Assembly (NCBI GenBank): GCA_944362695.1
Contig: CALVTQ010000108.1
Coordinates: 1-35,171 of the forward strand
Length of the DNA: 35,171 nucleotides
Reading direction: 5' to 3'
From: an uncultured Clostridia bacterium
Lineage (GTDB): Bacteria > Bacillota > Clostridia > Christensenellales > Aristaeellaceae
Shown: piece after piece, positions 1-7,181 of the stretch
Position numbering within the stretch: position 1 is the stretch's first letter
How the letters are laid out: each line of letters begins with the position of its first letter
The notes under the pieces: model-generated
What the model was told of the DNA's origin: nothing
Databases searched by the model: none
The model's input: the letters and a program-made list of their open reading frames with translations, nothing else
Program-made: the position numbers and the translations under genes

Positions 1-123
1 CCCGGCACCAACTGCGGCATCGGCGGCGACGACACCCTCTTCGCCCTGGTGGACGGCGTGGTTCGCTTCGAGCGCCTGGGCAAGAAGAAGACCCAGTGCT
101 CCGTGTACCCGGTCGCGCAGTAA
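1..123 (+). CDS. rpmA: 50S ribosomal protein L27, 3' end only (partial)
   Basis: The reading frame is open from the first base and ends with TAA at 121-123, giving 40 residues. They carry the conserved C-terminal half of bacterial L27: [19 protein letters not shown] followed by VVRFERLG and a terminal SVYP-type end. L27 sits near the peptidyl-transferase centre of the large ribosomal subunit. The start lies outside the window, so its N-terminal part and the usual rplU neighbour cannot be seen. The gene is followed after about 23 bp by a strong intrinsic terminator. In many Firmicutes obgE follows rpmA; here an accessory regulator gene follows instead. Confidence 0.95.
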   Translation, partial: PGTNCGIGGDDTLFALVDGVVRFERLGKKKTQCSVYPVAQ

Positions 124-146
124 TCCGAAAGGAAAATTGCAAAATG

Positions 147-178
147 GCGGTTCGGCTATGAGGCCGGGCCGCTTTTTT
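147..178 (+). terminator. Intrinsic terminator of rpmA (copy A)
   Basis: A 10-bp stem (147-156 with 163-172, including two G-U pairs) closes a TATGAG loop and is followed by six T residues. The same hairpin and flanks recur at 1622-1653, identical over at least 38 bp. Confidence 0.85.
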
Positions 179-208
179 CGTGGGGAATGGGATGTTGGCC
201 GCGTTTTC

Positions 209-237
209 TTGACATTTGCCGCGTATTTGGTTAGAAT
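209..237 (+). promoter_or_regulatory. Sigma-A-type promoter of the AlbA-domain gene
   Basis: TTGACA (209-214), a 17-bp spacer and TAGAAT (232-237). The -10 box is part of the first TTAG iteron, so a protein bound to the iterons would occlude the promoter. The promoter call is by motif only. Confidence 0.7.
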
Positions 238-290
238 GTGGTTAGATTGGTTAGAATATGGTTAGAATGGTTAGAAAGTTGGTTAGAAAG
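229..290 (+). repeat. TGGTTAGAA iteron cluster (copy A)
   Basis: About six direct copies of a GGTTAGAA-like unit lie head to tail between the -10 box and the start codon of the downstream gene. They overlap the predicted transcription start and leader. Four of the units recur at about 1687-1725. The arrangement is typical of a repressor operator array, but the binding protein is inferred, not shown. Confidence 0.75.
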
Positions 291-301
291 AGGTGCGGCT
301 C

Positions 302-1600
302 ATGATCTTTTGCGAGAGCGAAACGATGGAACTCAAGTCCGCTGTAACGGACAGCATCAAAAAGGAGATCGTCGCCTTTGCCAATAGCGCCGGCGGCACG
401 CTCTGTATCGGCGTGGCCGACGACGGCACGCCTGTTGGCCTTGACGATCCCGACGGTGCGGCGCTGACGGTGAGCAACATGGCGCGCGACGCGATCAAGC
501 CGGATGTTACGATGTTTCTGCATTACGAGACGATTGAAGAAGCCGGAAAACGGATCGTCGCCATACAGGTTCAGCGCGGCTCGCAGCGGCCTTATTACAT
601 CGCCTCGAAAGGGCTTCGGCCCGAGGGCGTTTTCGTGCGTCAGGGCTACTCGTCCGTGCCCGCGAGCGAGACGGCCATCCGCAGCATGATTAAGGAGACG
701 GACGGCGAACGATTTGAAGAAATGCGCTCGCTGGAACAGGAGCTTACGTTTGAGGCGGCAAAGACGGAATTTGATGCGCGCGGCATTGCGTTTGAAACGG
801 CGCATATGAAAACGCTTGGTCTGATGACGACCGACGGCATATACACCAACCTCGGTCTCCTGCTTTCCGATCAGTGCGTGCATACGGTCAAGGCGGCGGT
901 CTTTTCCGGCGTGACGCAGAACGAATTCATGGACAGAGACGAGTTTGGCGGCTCCTTGCTGCGCCAGGCAAACGAGGTTTACGCCTTCATCGACAGACAC
1001 AACAGGCGCGCAGCGACGTTTGAGGGGCTGCTGCGCATCGACAGACGCGATTATCCCGAGACCGCTGTGCGCGAGGCGCTGCTCAATATGCTCGTGCATC
1101 GTGAATACGCCATCCGCGCGAGCTCGCTTGTGAGCATATACGAGGACAGAATTGAGTTCACATCCGTTGGTGGGTTGGTTGGCGGCGTGACGCTTGACGA
1201 CGTGATGCTCGGCCTTTCGGTCTGCCGCAATGCGAAGCTGGCAAACGTGTTTTACAGGCTGGCGCTGATCGAGGCATACGGCACGGGCCTTGCCAAGATC
1301 ATGAACGCTTACGCAGACAGTCCGAAGAAGCCGAAAATAGAGGCGACGGACAACGGATTTAAGATCGTTTTGCCGAACATGAACAGCGCAGCGCAGGATC
1401 AGCGAGGGGACGAGACGCAGGAGCAAATTGTACTGGAATTGATACGCAAAAAAGGCGAGGCGGCGCGCAGAGATGTCGAGGAGGCGCTGTCCATCAGCCA
1501 AACGGCGAGCGGACGGCTGCTCAAGGACATGATTGAGCGCGGGCAGATCGTCCGGCAGGGCAGCGGCAAGGGGACGCGCTACCGCATCAAGGCGAAGTAA
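302..1600 (+). CDS. AlbA/Schlafen-domain ATP-binding transcriptional regulator-like protein
   Basis: The 432-residue protein has three recognisable parts. Residues about 4-120 hold an AlbA_2 (Schlafen AAA_4) domain, with the ESETMELK start motif and a following FANSAGGTLCIGV block. Residues about 250-345 hold the HATPase_c_4-like (RecG C-terminal-like) region, with REALLNMLVHREY and a later YGTGL block. Residues about 370-430 form a winged helix that could bind DNA. Such proteins are often annotated as ATP-binding proteins or putative transcriptional regulators; their biochemical role is poorly known. ATG 302 is preferred over GTG 293 because AGAGG lies about 8 nt upstream of it. The gene stands alone between direct repeats of terminator plus iterons, which suggests an acquired or duplicated module and possible autoregulation through the iterons. 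Confidence 0.85.
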   Translation: MIFCESETMELKSAVTDSIKKEIVAFANSAGGTLCIGVADDGTPVGLDDPDGAALTVSNMARDAIKPDVTMFLHYETIEEAGKRIVAIQVQRGSQRPYYIASKGLRPEGVFVRQGYSSVPASETAIRSMIKETDGERFEEMRSLEQELTFEAAKTEFDARGIAFETAHMKTLGLMTTDGIYTNLGLLLSDQCVHTVKAAVFSGVTQNEFMDRDEFGGSLLRQANEVYAFIDRHNRRAATFEGLLRIDRRDYPETAVREALLNMLVHREYAIRASSLVSIYEDRIEFTSVGGLVGGVTLDDVMLGLSVCRNAKLANVFYRLALIEAYGTGLAKIMNAYADSPKKPKIEATDNGFKIVLPNMNSAAQDQRGDETQEQIVLELIRKKGEAARRDVEEALSISQTASGRLLKDMIERGQIVRQGSGKGTRYRIKAK

Positions 1601-1621
1601 TTTGCGAGAAAAACACACAAG

Positions 1622-1653
1622 GCGGTTCGGCTATGAGGCCGGGCCGCTTTTTT
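1622..1653 (+). terminator. Intrinsic terminator of the AlbA-domain gene (copy B)
   Basis: Same hairpin as at 147-178: a 10-bp stem with TATGAG loop and a run of six T residues. It begins about 20 bp after the stop codon at 1600. Confidence 0.85.
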
Positions 1654-1686
1654 CGTGGAGGGATTCACGTTTTTCTTTTCAATTCC

Positions 1687-1725
1687 GGTTAGATTGGTTA
1701 GAATGGTTAGAAAGTTGGTTAGAAA
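1687..1725 (+). repeat. TGGTTAGAA iteron cluster (copy B)
   Basis: Four GGTTAGA units match the 3' part of the cluster at 229-290, including the final GGTTAGAAAG. No gene starts directly downstream and the TTGACA of copy A is missing here. It is therefore probably a leftover copy of the upstream control region. Confidence 0.75.
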
Positions 1726-1780
1726 GCGGCCCGAAAGCGCGGCGTGCGGCAGACGCACACAGGACGAAAGATTCCGCGTA

Positions 1781-1885
1781 TTGCGCAAAAGTCGCGTCTG
1801 TGTTATCATATACGTTAATTGGGGTATGCGTTTGCGGACGCACGCCTGAAGGAGTTGGGTTCTGCCCGGCTCCTTCGTTATTTTT
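1781..1885 (+). ncRNA. Possible short orphan transcript (promoter plus terminator)
   Basis: TTGCGC (1781-1786), a 17-bp spacer and TATCAT (1804-1809) would start transcription near 1816. A hairpin with arms GAAGGAG (1848-1854) and CTCCTTC (1870-1876), followed by a T-rich run to 1885, would end it. That leaves an RNA of about 70 nt with a second GC-rich stem near 1828-1842. It matches no RNA family I recognise and could equally be a remnant leader. Confidence 0.3.
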
Positions 1886-1993
1886 GGGCAACGCGCGCCG
1901 AAATTCTTCCCCCATAAAGACCGCATTAAAAATCATTAGAAAAACGCCCCAAAATACGTGACAATTTCAGGGCTGTCGCGGTGCGCTGACCGG

Positions 1994-2002
1994 TGGTATA
2001 AT
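1994..2002 (+). promoter_or_regulatory. Extended -10 promoter of the antiporter gene
   Basis: TGG directly precedes TATAAT (1997-2002), giving a TGnTATAAT extended -10. The -35 region (about 1974-1979) is poor, as is common with extended -10 promoters. Confidence 0.6.
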
Positions 2003-2078
2003 ATGCGCGATTGCGGTGCGGGCAATCCGCCTGCGCCGAACCAAAGACGTGTACAATGTGGAAAAGAGGGGGAAAATC

Positions 2079-3359
2079 ATGGAGACGCTGCTTTCCATTT
2101 CCATCGCGCTTTGCGCGGGCCTGCTGATCTCCCGCTTCGTGAAGCCGCTGAAGGTTCCGGCGGTCACGGGCTATCTGATCGCGGGCATCCTGATCGGCCC
2201 GTACTGCCTCGGGCGGCTGGGCGTCGCGGGCATCGGCTTCCGCTCGATGGATGAGGTCAAGGCGCTGGGCCTGTTCAACGACGTGGCGCTGGGCTTCATC
2301 GCCTTCGCCATCGGCAACGAATTCAGACTCGCGCAGCTCAAGCACACGGGCAGGCAGGCGACCATCATCGGCATCTTCCAGGCGCTGGTCGCGACGCTGC
2401 TGGTGGACGTGGTGCTCGTCGTGCTGCATTACACCGTGCTCGGCGACGCCATGCCGCTGGCCGACGCCATCACGCTGGGCGCCATCGCCGCGGCGACCGC
2501 CCCGGCCGCGACGCTGATGGTCGTGCGCCAGTACAAGGCCAAGGGCAAGCTGACCGACCTGCTGCTGCCGATCGTCGCGCTGGACGACGCGGTCGGCCTC
2601 GTCGTGTTCTCGGTGTCCTTCGGCGTGGCCAAGGCGATGAACCTGGGCCAGTTCGACGCGCTGAGCATCGTATTGGAGCCGCTGATTGAGATCGCGGCCT
2701 CGCTGGGTCTGGGCTTTGCGATGGGCGTCATCTTCTCGGCGGTCGAGAAGTACTTCAAATCGAACTCCAAGCGCCTGTCGCTGTCCATCACGTTCGTCAT
2801 CATGACCGTCGCGCTGTCGATGGTCGAGTTCAAGATCGGCCCGGTGCACGTGGGCTTCTCCTCGCTGCTGGTGTGCATGATGCTGGGCACGGTGTTCTGC
2901 AACGTGTGCGACTTCTCCGAGGAGATCATGGAGAAGACCGACCGCTGGACGGCTCCGCTGTTCATCCTGTTCTTCGTGCTCTCCGGCGCGGAGCTGGAGC
3001 TCGGCGTGTTCGGCGACCTCGCCATCGTCGGCATCGGCGCGGCGTACATCATCAGCCGCTCGATCGGCAAGTACCTCGGCGCGTTCCTCAGCGCCAAGGC
3101 CGTGGGCTGCGAGCCGTTCATCCAGAAATACCTCGGCATCACGCTGCTGCCGCAGGCGGGCGTCGCGCTGGGCATGTCCGTGACCGTGGCGCAGACGCTC
3201 GGCGCGGAGGGCCAGATGTTGCGCAACATCGTGCTCTTCGGCGTGCTGATCTACGAGCTCGTCGGCCCGACGCTCACGCGCATCGCGCTGACCAAGTCCG
3301 GCGACATCACCCCGCGCGTGGTCGTGCAGGCCGCGACGGAGGACGAGGACGACGAGTGA
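2079..3359 (+). CDS. Cation:proton antiporter (CPA2/Na+-H+ exchanger family)
   Basis: The 426-residue protein is almost entirely hydrophobic helices, about 12 by eye. It starts with the METLLSISIALCAGLLISR segment and the VPAVTGYLIAGILIGP motif typical of the Na_H_Exchanger fold. It probably exchanges Na+ or K+ for protons across the cytoplasmic membrane in pH or ion homeostasis; the ion cannot be told from sequence. There is no C-terminal RCK/TrkA nucleotide-binding domain, only an acidic tail (TEDEDDE). ATG 2079 is chosen because GAGGGGG lies just upstream and the family N-terminus begins there; the frame is open further upstream. It is a single-gene unit with its own promoter and a terminator shared with the convergent lipid kinase. 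Confidence 0.88.
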   Translation: METLLSISIALCAGLLISRFVKPLKVPAVTGYLIAGILIGPYCLGRLGVAGIGFRSMDEVKALGLFNDVALGFIAFAIGNEFRLAQLKHTGRQATIIGIFQALVATLLVDVVLVVLHYTVLGDAMPLADAITLGAIAAATAPAATLMVVRQYKAKGKLTDLLLPIVALDDAVGLVVFSVSFGVAKAMNLGQFDALSIVLEPLIEIAASLGLGFAMGVIFSAVEKYFKSNSKRLSLSITFVIMTVALSMVEFKIGPVHVGFSSLLVCMMLGTVFCNVCDFSEEIMEKTDRWTAPLFILFFVLSGAELELGVFGDLAIVGIGAAYIISRSIGKYLGAFLSAKAVGCEPFIQKYLGITLLPQAGVALGMSVTVAQTLGAEGQMLRNIVLFGVLIYELVGPTLTRIALTKSGDITPRVVVQAATEDEDDE

Positions 3360-3383
3360 TCGCGTCCGCGTGTCAATGAAATG

Positions 3384-3447
3384 AAAAACCGCCGCAAGGC
3401 TCAGGCTGTCCGTTGGGATGGCCCGGCTTGCGGCGGTTTTTATTTTT
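3384..3447. terminator. Bidirectional terminator between the antiporter and lipid kinase genes
   Basis: AAAACCGCCGCAAG and its complement, separated by about 25 bp, form a long GC-rich stem. It is followed by T-rich runs on the plus side and by a run of five T residues on the minus side. It serves both convergent genes. Confidence 0.85.
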
Positions 3448-3456
3448 GTAATGAAA

Positions 3457-4356
3457 TCAATCCCCGCCCGGCGTCATCACGCGGATGGCGGCGGGCAGGG
3501 TGTCGATCACGGCGTCGCGGGTCTCGTCGGCCTGCTCGCCGTCGACGGTCCAGGGGACGACATTCTGCGCGGCGATGCGGATGGAGCGGCCCTTGGCGCA
3601 GACGATGCACGGGCATTGGGCGTATTCGCGGGTGGTCAGCGCGTGCAGGAGCTGGGCGAGCTCGAGCGGGCTGGCGGGGCGGGCGATGAGCAGCACCTCG
3701 AGGAAGCCGTCGTCGAGCTTCACGTCGTCCGCGCCGAATTGCAGCACGCCGCCGATGGAGGTCGTGTTGCTGATCGTGCCCAGCAGGAAGCTGCCCTCGA
3801 TGGTCTCGCCGTCGATGGTGACGGTCATGGGCTCGGCGCGCAGGGTGTGAAAATCGCGGATGCCCTGCAGCACGTAGGCGAAGCGGCCCAGCGCGTTCTT
3901 GAGGTCCTGCGGGGCGGCATAGGAGATGCGCGCGAACATGCCGAAGGCCGCGACGTAGGCAAAGGGCCGCCCGTTGAGCGTGCCGATGTCAAACGCGCGG
4001 CATGTGCCGTGAAGCGCGCAGGCGACGGCGCCGGCGGGATCGGCGGGGAGGCCGAGGCTCGCGGCGAAGTCGTTTGTGCTGCCCGCGGGGATGAACGCGA
4101 GGGGCGTGCCGTGGCCGCCCGCGATGAGGCCGGAGACGACCTCGCTGAACGTGCCGTCGCCGCCGATGCACAGCACGAGATCGGCCTCGCCGCCGTGCTC
4201 ATGCGCAAAGCGCCGCGCGTCGCCGCCCGCTGCGGTCGTCATGACGGCGGTCTCGCAGGGGTCGATGCGCTCGTCTTGCAGGATTTCGCCGAGCACGGCC
4301 TCGCCCCGGCGCGTCCCGGCCTTGGGATTGACGATGAAAAGGAGCTTTTTTGTCAT
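3457..4356 (-). CDS. Diacylglycerol kinase family lipid kinase (DagK/YegS/BmrU type)
   Basis: The 299-residue protein starts MTKKLLFIVNPKAGT, the usual beginning of the DAGK catalytic domain. It carries the nucleotide-binding GGDGTFSE motif near residues 65-72 and a PAGSTNDFA motif near residue 90, where the family usually has GTGNDFA. Family members phosphorylate diacylglycerol or related lipids with ATP at the membrane, recycling lipid head-group turnover products. The exact substrate here is not determined. The start at 4356 has a GAGGG site upstream. A promoter of its own lies just before it, so it is probably transcribed separately from the germination genes upstream. Confidence 0.9.
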   Translation of the reverse strand: MTKKLLFIVNPKAGTRRGEAVLGEILQDERIDPCETAVMTTAAGGDARRFAHEHGGEADLVLCIGGDGTFSEVVSGLIAGGHGTPLAFIPAGSTNDFAASLGLPADPAGAVACALHGTCRAFDIGTLNGRPFAYVAAFGMFARISYAAPQDLKNALGRFAYVLQGIRDFHTLRAEPMTVTIDGETIEGSFLLGTISNTTSIGGVLQFGADDVKLDDGFLEVLLIARPASPLELAQLLHALTTREYAQCPCIVCAKGRSIRIAAQNVVPWTVDGEQADETRDAVIDTLPAAIRVMTPGGD

Positions 4357-4411
4357 GGCGGCGCCCTCGATGATGGTCGTGTGCTCTGCGGTGCGGCGGG
4401 TCTCTGCGAAG

Positions 4412-4441
4412 ATGATACCATCGCGAAAGGCGCGTTGTCAA
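4412..4441 (-). promoter_or_regulatory. Promoter of the lipid kinase gene
   Basis: Read on the minus strand: TTGACA (complement of 4436-4441), an 18-bp spacer and TATCAT (complement of 4412-4417), the latter preceded by TGG. Confidence 0.65.
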
Positions 4442-4470
4442 ACGAAACCGGCGGCGATTCAGTGGGCGGT

Positions 4471-5670
4471 TCAGGTGATGTCCACGTCGACGGTCACGCG
4501 CACGCCCGCGCTTTCGTAGCGCGCCTCCCAGTTTTCGCGCTCCCAGTCATCCACGGTGAGGCTGCGGCGGATGGCGATGCGGCCAAAGCCCGCGGCGTCG
4601 CTGGAGGCGGCCTGCATGCGGCGGATGAGGTTGGCGATGTCCTGCTCGAGGCGCTGGGCGAGCTCGCCCGCGGTGAGCAACGGTTCGCCCGCGATGCACG
4701 TGAGGTGCATGCGCACATGGACGACGAGCTCGCCTGTGTCGGGGTCAACGCGGCGGGTGACGCGCGTGGGCAGGGCCCTGTACTGCGCGCCGCCGATGAA
4801 CGTGGTGCGCGTGCGGGCCTCGCCCGTGATGAGGCACAGCAAGCCGGTCTCGTCGCCGGTGAGCGCGGCGGTCATGTGCGCGCCGGAGAAGATCGCGCTG
4901 CCCATGTATTCGTTCATGGCGGGGGCTGTGCGCGGCAGATGGCCGGGCAGACGGTCGGTGTCGGAATCGCCGTCGAGGACGAGCGTGCTGTCGAACGCAT
5001 TGCCCGCGGCGTAGACGCATGCGGCGTCGCGCGTGCCGGACTCCATCGCGGCGAGCACGGCGGAGAGCTGCGCGTGCGGCGGGATGACGTCGTTTTTCGA
5101 GAAGCTGTCGAACAGCACCTCGAGGTACTTCGAGAGCCGGATGCCGAGCACGGCGCGCTGGCGGCGGATGAAATCGCCCGCGTCGTCCGGCGTGACCACG
5201 ACGATGGCGCTGCCGTCCGCGCCGTACATCGAATGGATTTCGCGCAGGACGGTGAACGCGGCATCGGTCTCGGCGAGCGCGCGATTGAGCACGACCTCGC
5301 GCAGCTGGCCGAGGTTGACGGTGCGCGGCGTCGTCGCGGAGAGCAGGCTCAGCGCGCGCAGGCAGCTCGTCGAGGTGGCCGAGAGCGTGATGTAGCCCGG
5401 CTCGCTCTGCTCGATGCCGGCGGACGCGCTTTGCTCGCCGGACTGGCTGCTGCCGGAGCTGTTTTGCGCGGTCGGGAGCGTCAGGTTGGCGGCGTCCTGC
5501 GTGCCGGAGAGCGCCTTGACGGTGACCTGAAGCGTGCCGTCCGGCGCGGGATCGACGGCCATCGCGAGCACGAACAGGCAGTCCTCGATCTCCTGCCCGC
5601 CCGCGCAGCCGGTGAGGGTCAGCGCGGCGAGGGCGAGCAGGGCGGCAAGCAGGCGGATTTTGCGGCGCAT
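4471..5670 (-). CDS. Ger(x)C-family spore germination lipoprotein (GerAC-like)
   Basis: The 399-residue protein opens with a lipoprotein signal peptide ending in LTGC, so it should be lipid-anchored after Cys22. The EIEDCLFVLAMAVDPAPDG block matches the start of the Ger(x)C domain, and a TPRTVNLGQLREVVL segment follows further on. The C-terminal half has an AIFSGAHMTAALTGDET block like the family's GxAvFk-kmvG region. The C subunit works with A and B subunits as a nutrient germinant receptor in the spore inner membrane. SD AAGGAG lies 8 nt before ATG 5670. It is last of three minus-strand germination genes but is separated from the AB-like gene by 218 bp, an unusually long gap for such a locus. 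Confidence 0.85.
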   Translation of the reverse strand: MRRKIRLLAALLALAALTLTGCAGGQEIEDCLFVLAMAVDPAPDGTLQVTVKALSGTQDAANLTLPTAQNSSGSSQSGEQSASAGIEQSEPGYITLSATSTSCLRALSLLSATTPRTVNLGQLREVVLNRALAETDAAFTVLREIHSMYGADGSAIVVVTPDDAGDFIRRQRAVLGIRLSKYLEVLFDSFSKNDVIPPHAQLSAVLAAMESGTRDAACVYAAGNAFDSTLVLDGDSDTDRLPGHLPRTAPAMNEYMGSAIFSGAHMTAALTGDETGLLCLITGEARTRTTFIGGAQYRALPTRVTRRVDPDTGELVVHVRMHLTCIAGEPLLTAGELAQRLEQDIANLIRRMQAASSDAAGFGRIAIRRSLTVDDWERENWEARYESAGVRVTVDVDIT

Positions 5671-5749
5671 TGCGGGAGCTCCTTTCCGAATCGGACGGTT
5701 GGTTTGGGGGATTGCGGTGCGTGTGAACGCGGCGGCTCGCTGTTTAATC

Positions 5750-5818
5750 TTGCATATTCAGGGGGACTTTTTCCATGTTGGAAAACGTGCTGTTTTGCAC
5801 ATTCAGGGGAGGGTTCTT
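5750..5818. repeat. Pair of imperfect direct repeats between gerAB-like and gerAC
   Basis: TTGCATATTCAGGGGGACTT (from 5750) and TTGCACATTCAGGGGAGGGT (from 5795) are direct repeats 45 bp apart. A shorter repeat, GTGAACGCGG, occurs on each side at about 5723 and 5826. Function is unknown. Confidence 0.6.
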
Positions 5819-5888
5819 CATTCGGGTGAACGCGGTTCGGGGCGCGATGTGCCTTGCGGCGGGCGGTGTCGTGGGGAATTTCTTCCTT

Positions 5889-6938
5889 TTATATAGTGCG
5901 CGTCCTGCGCATCGGGATCATCGTCAGCAGCGCGAGGATCGCCAGCGTCGCGGGGGCGGCGGCGAGCAGCGGGCCATAGCCGTAGACCAGAGAAAGCGTC
6001 ATCGCGGCGGTGCACACAATGGCCGGGATCAGCAAACCGGCGCGCGCATTTTTCATCGACGGACGGAAGCGGAGGAGCGCCTGCTCTGCGCCCGCGAGCA
6101 TGGCCGAAGCGCCGAGGGTCAGCGCGAGGAGCTGGACGAGGGTGAGCAGCTCCTGCACGAGCCCGCCGTGGGGGTCGGCCTGCGAGAGGATGACCATGCG
6201 GCTGCCCCACGTGTCGAGCGTGCGCAGCGTCTCGTATGCGTTGCACAGCGTCAGCAGCAGCGTGAGCAGCGCGCCCGCAAGGCTGCCGAGCACGGCGCGG
6301 CGCACGAAGAACGCGGGCGGCGGGGGTGGGCAGGCGAGCGCATCTTCACCGGCATCGGCGAGCGCGGCGGGCGGCAGGGCGAGCATCATCGCCGGGATGC
6401 ACGCGGGCAGGCACGCGCACGCGCCGAGGCCGAGCGGGACGAGGCCGCTGCCCAAGAGCGGGAAAAGCCCCGCGTGCCACTGGCCCGACAGCCCCGCGAC
6501 GCCCAGCACGGCGAGCAGCACCGGCGCGGCGATGCGCAGCGCGAAGCACAGCCGGGAGACGCCCGTCTCGCCGCAGAGCGCACAGAGCAGCGCCCCGCCG
6601 AGCGTGACCGCGCAGACATAGAGCGCGGCGGCGCGGGAAAGCAGGAGCTGCCCGGCGAGCTGGGCGCAGGCGAGAAGGAGCAGCAGCGCGGCGGCGGTCA
6701 GCGCCATGCACAGCAAGAGCGGCCTCGGCCCGCGCGCTCGCAGGCGGCAAGCGGCATACGCGGCCAGACCCGACGCGGGGACGGCACACACGGCGGCGAT
6801 ATACGCGGCGTTCAGGCACATGGGCACGGCCAGCCCGGAGCCGAGCGCGAACGTCGCGGCCCCGCATGCGAACGCGGCGGCTGCGGCCTGCGCGCGATAG
6901 GCGGCGCGCACGCGGGATTCAAGGGCGGTGTTTTGCAA
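5889..6938 (-). CDS. Probable GerAB-like germination permease, alanine-rich polytopic membrane protein
   Basis: The 349-residue protein is a run of about ten hydrophobic segments rich in Ala and Leu, close to the usual 360-residue GerAB length (spore germination permease, APC superfamily). I see no family signature strong enough to assign it alone. The assignment rests on size, topology and position between the A and C genes, the usual order of ger loci. It would form the membrane-embedded ligand-binding subunit of the receptor. The start is uncertain: no ATG fits. TTG at 6938 has GAGG 9 nt upstream; the frame is open to a TTG at 6989, which has no visible SD. Some 240 bp without coding sequence, holding imperfect repeats, separates it from the A gene. 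Confidence 0.55.
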   Translation of the reverse strand: MQNTALESRVRAAYRAQAAAAAFACGAATFALGSGLAVPMCLNAAYIAAVCAVPASGLAAYAACRLRARGPRPLLLCMALTAAALLLLLACAQLAGQLLLSRAAALYVCAVTLGGALLCALCGETGVSRLCFALRIAAPVLLAVLGVAGLSGQWHAGLFPLLGSGLVPLGLGACACLPACIPAMMLALPPAALADAGEDALACPPPPPAFFVRRAVLGSLAGALLTLLLTLCNAYETLRTLDTWGSRMVILSQADPHGGLVQELLTLVQLLALTLGASAMLAGAEQALLRFRPSMKNARAGLLIPAIVCTAAMTLSLVYGYGPLLAAAPATLAILALLTMIPMRRTRTI

Positions 6939-7163
6939 AAGGGAAGACCTCGCTTTCGGACGCGGCGGTTGGGGCGGTGTGCTGCGCAAAAGAAACGGGG
7001 GCGCGTGAGTCGGGCGCGTCCGGACAGAGCGGGCCGGGCGGGCGCGCTATTAAAAAAGAAAGACGAAACCGGCGGGCGCGGGTGCGGTAAGCAAAAGGAA
7101 AAACATCGTCGTAAATCGCGTGCGTTCAACGAAGACGGCGGGCGCTGGTGTAGTAAGCAAAAG
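6919..7163. repeat. Cluster of four imperfect direct repeats around the start of gerAB-like
   Basis: The block GCAAAAG, preceded by a GGCGG...GGTG stretch, occurs at about 6935, 6986, 7091 and 7157. The last two copies are the most alike over about 35 bp. The spacing is irregular (51, 105, 66 bp). Confidence 0.5.
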
Positions 7164-7181
7164 AAGGGTTGGCGGCATGCG

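Larger units (their letters stand above)
1601..2078. other. 478-bp intergenic region between the AlbA gene and the antiporter
   Basis: Contents in order: terminator copy B (1622-1653), iteron copy B (1687-1725), a possible promoter at 1781-1809, a hairpin terminator at 1848-1885, and an extended -10 promoter at 1994-2002 for the antiporter gene. No convincing protein-coding gene is seen; the open frames here are short and lack ribosome-binding sites. Confidence 0.7.

Noticed and set aside
229-290. CRISPR-like array or plasmid-type replication iterons
   Set aside because: The units are about 9-16 bp apart without unique spacers, no cas or rep genes are near, and they overlap a promoter. An operator fits better.
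251-1618. 455-codon minus-strand open frame opposite the AlbA-domain gene
   Set aside because: The plus frame has the conserved domains. The FLTNFLTILT end of the minus frame is just the iterons read backwards.
5750-5818. Sigma-G promoters in the gap before gerAC
   Set aside because: TGAAT motifs occur twice on the minus strand, but no CATA-type -10 lies at the right distance.
3418-5829. 803-codon plus-strand open frame across the lipid kinase and gerAC genes
   Set aside because: It is the antisense shadow of two well-supported minus-strand genes in GC-rich DNA. Its product is Arg/Ala/Gly/His-rich without domains.
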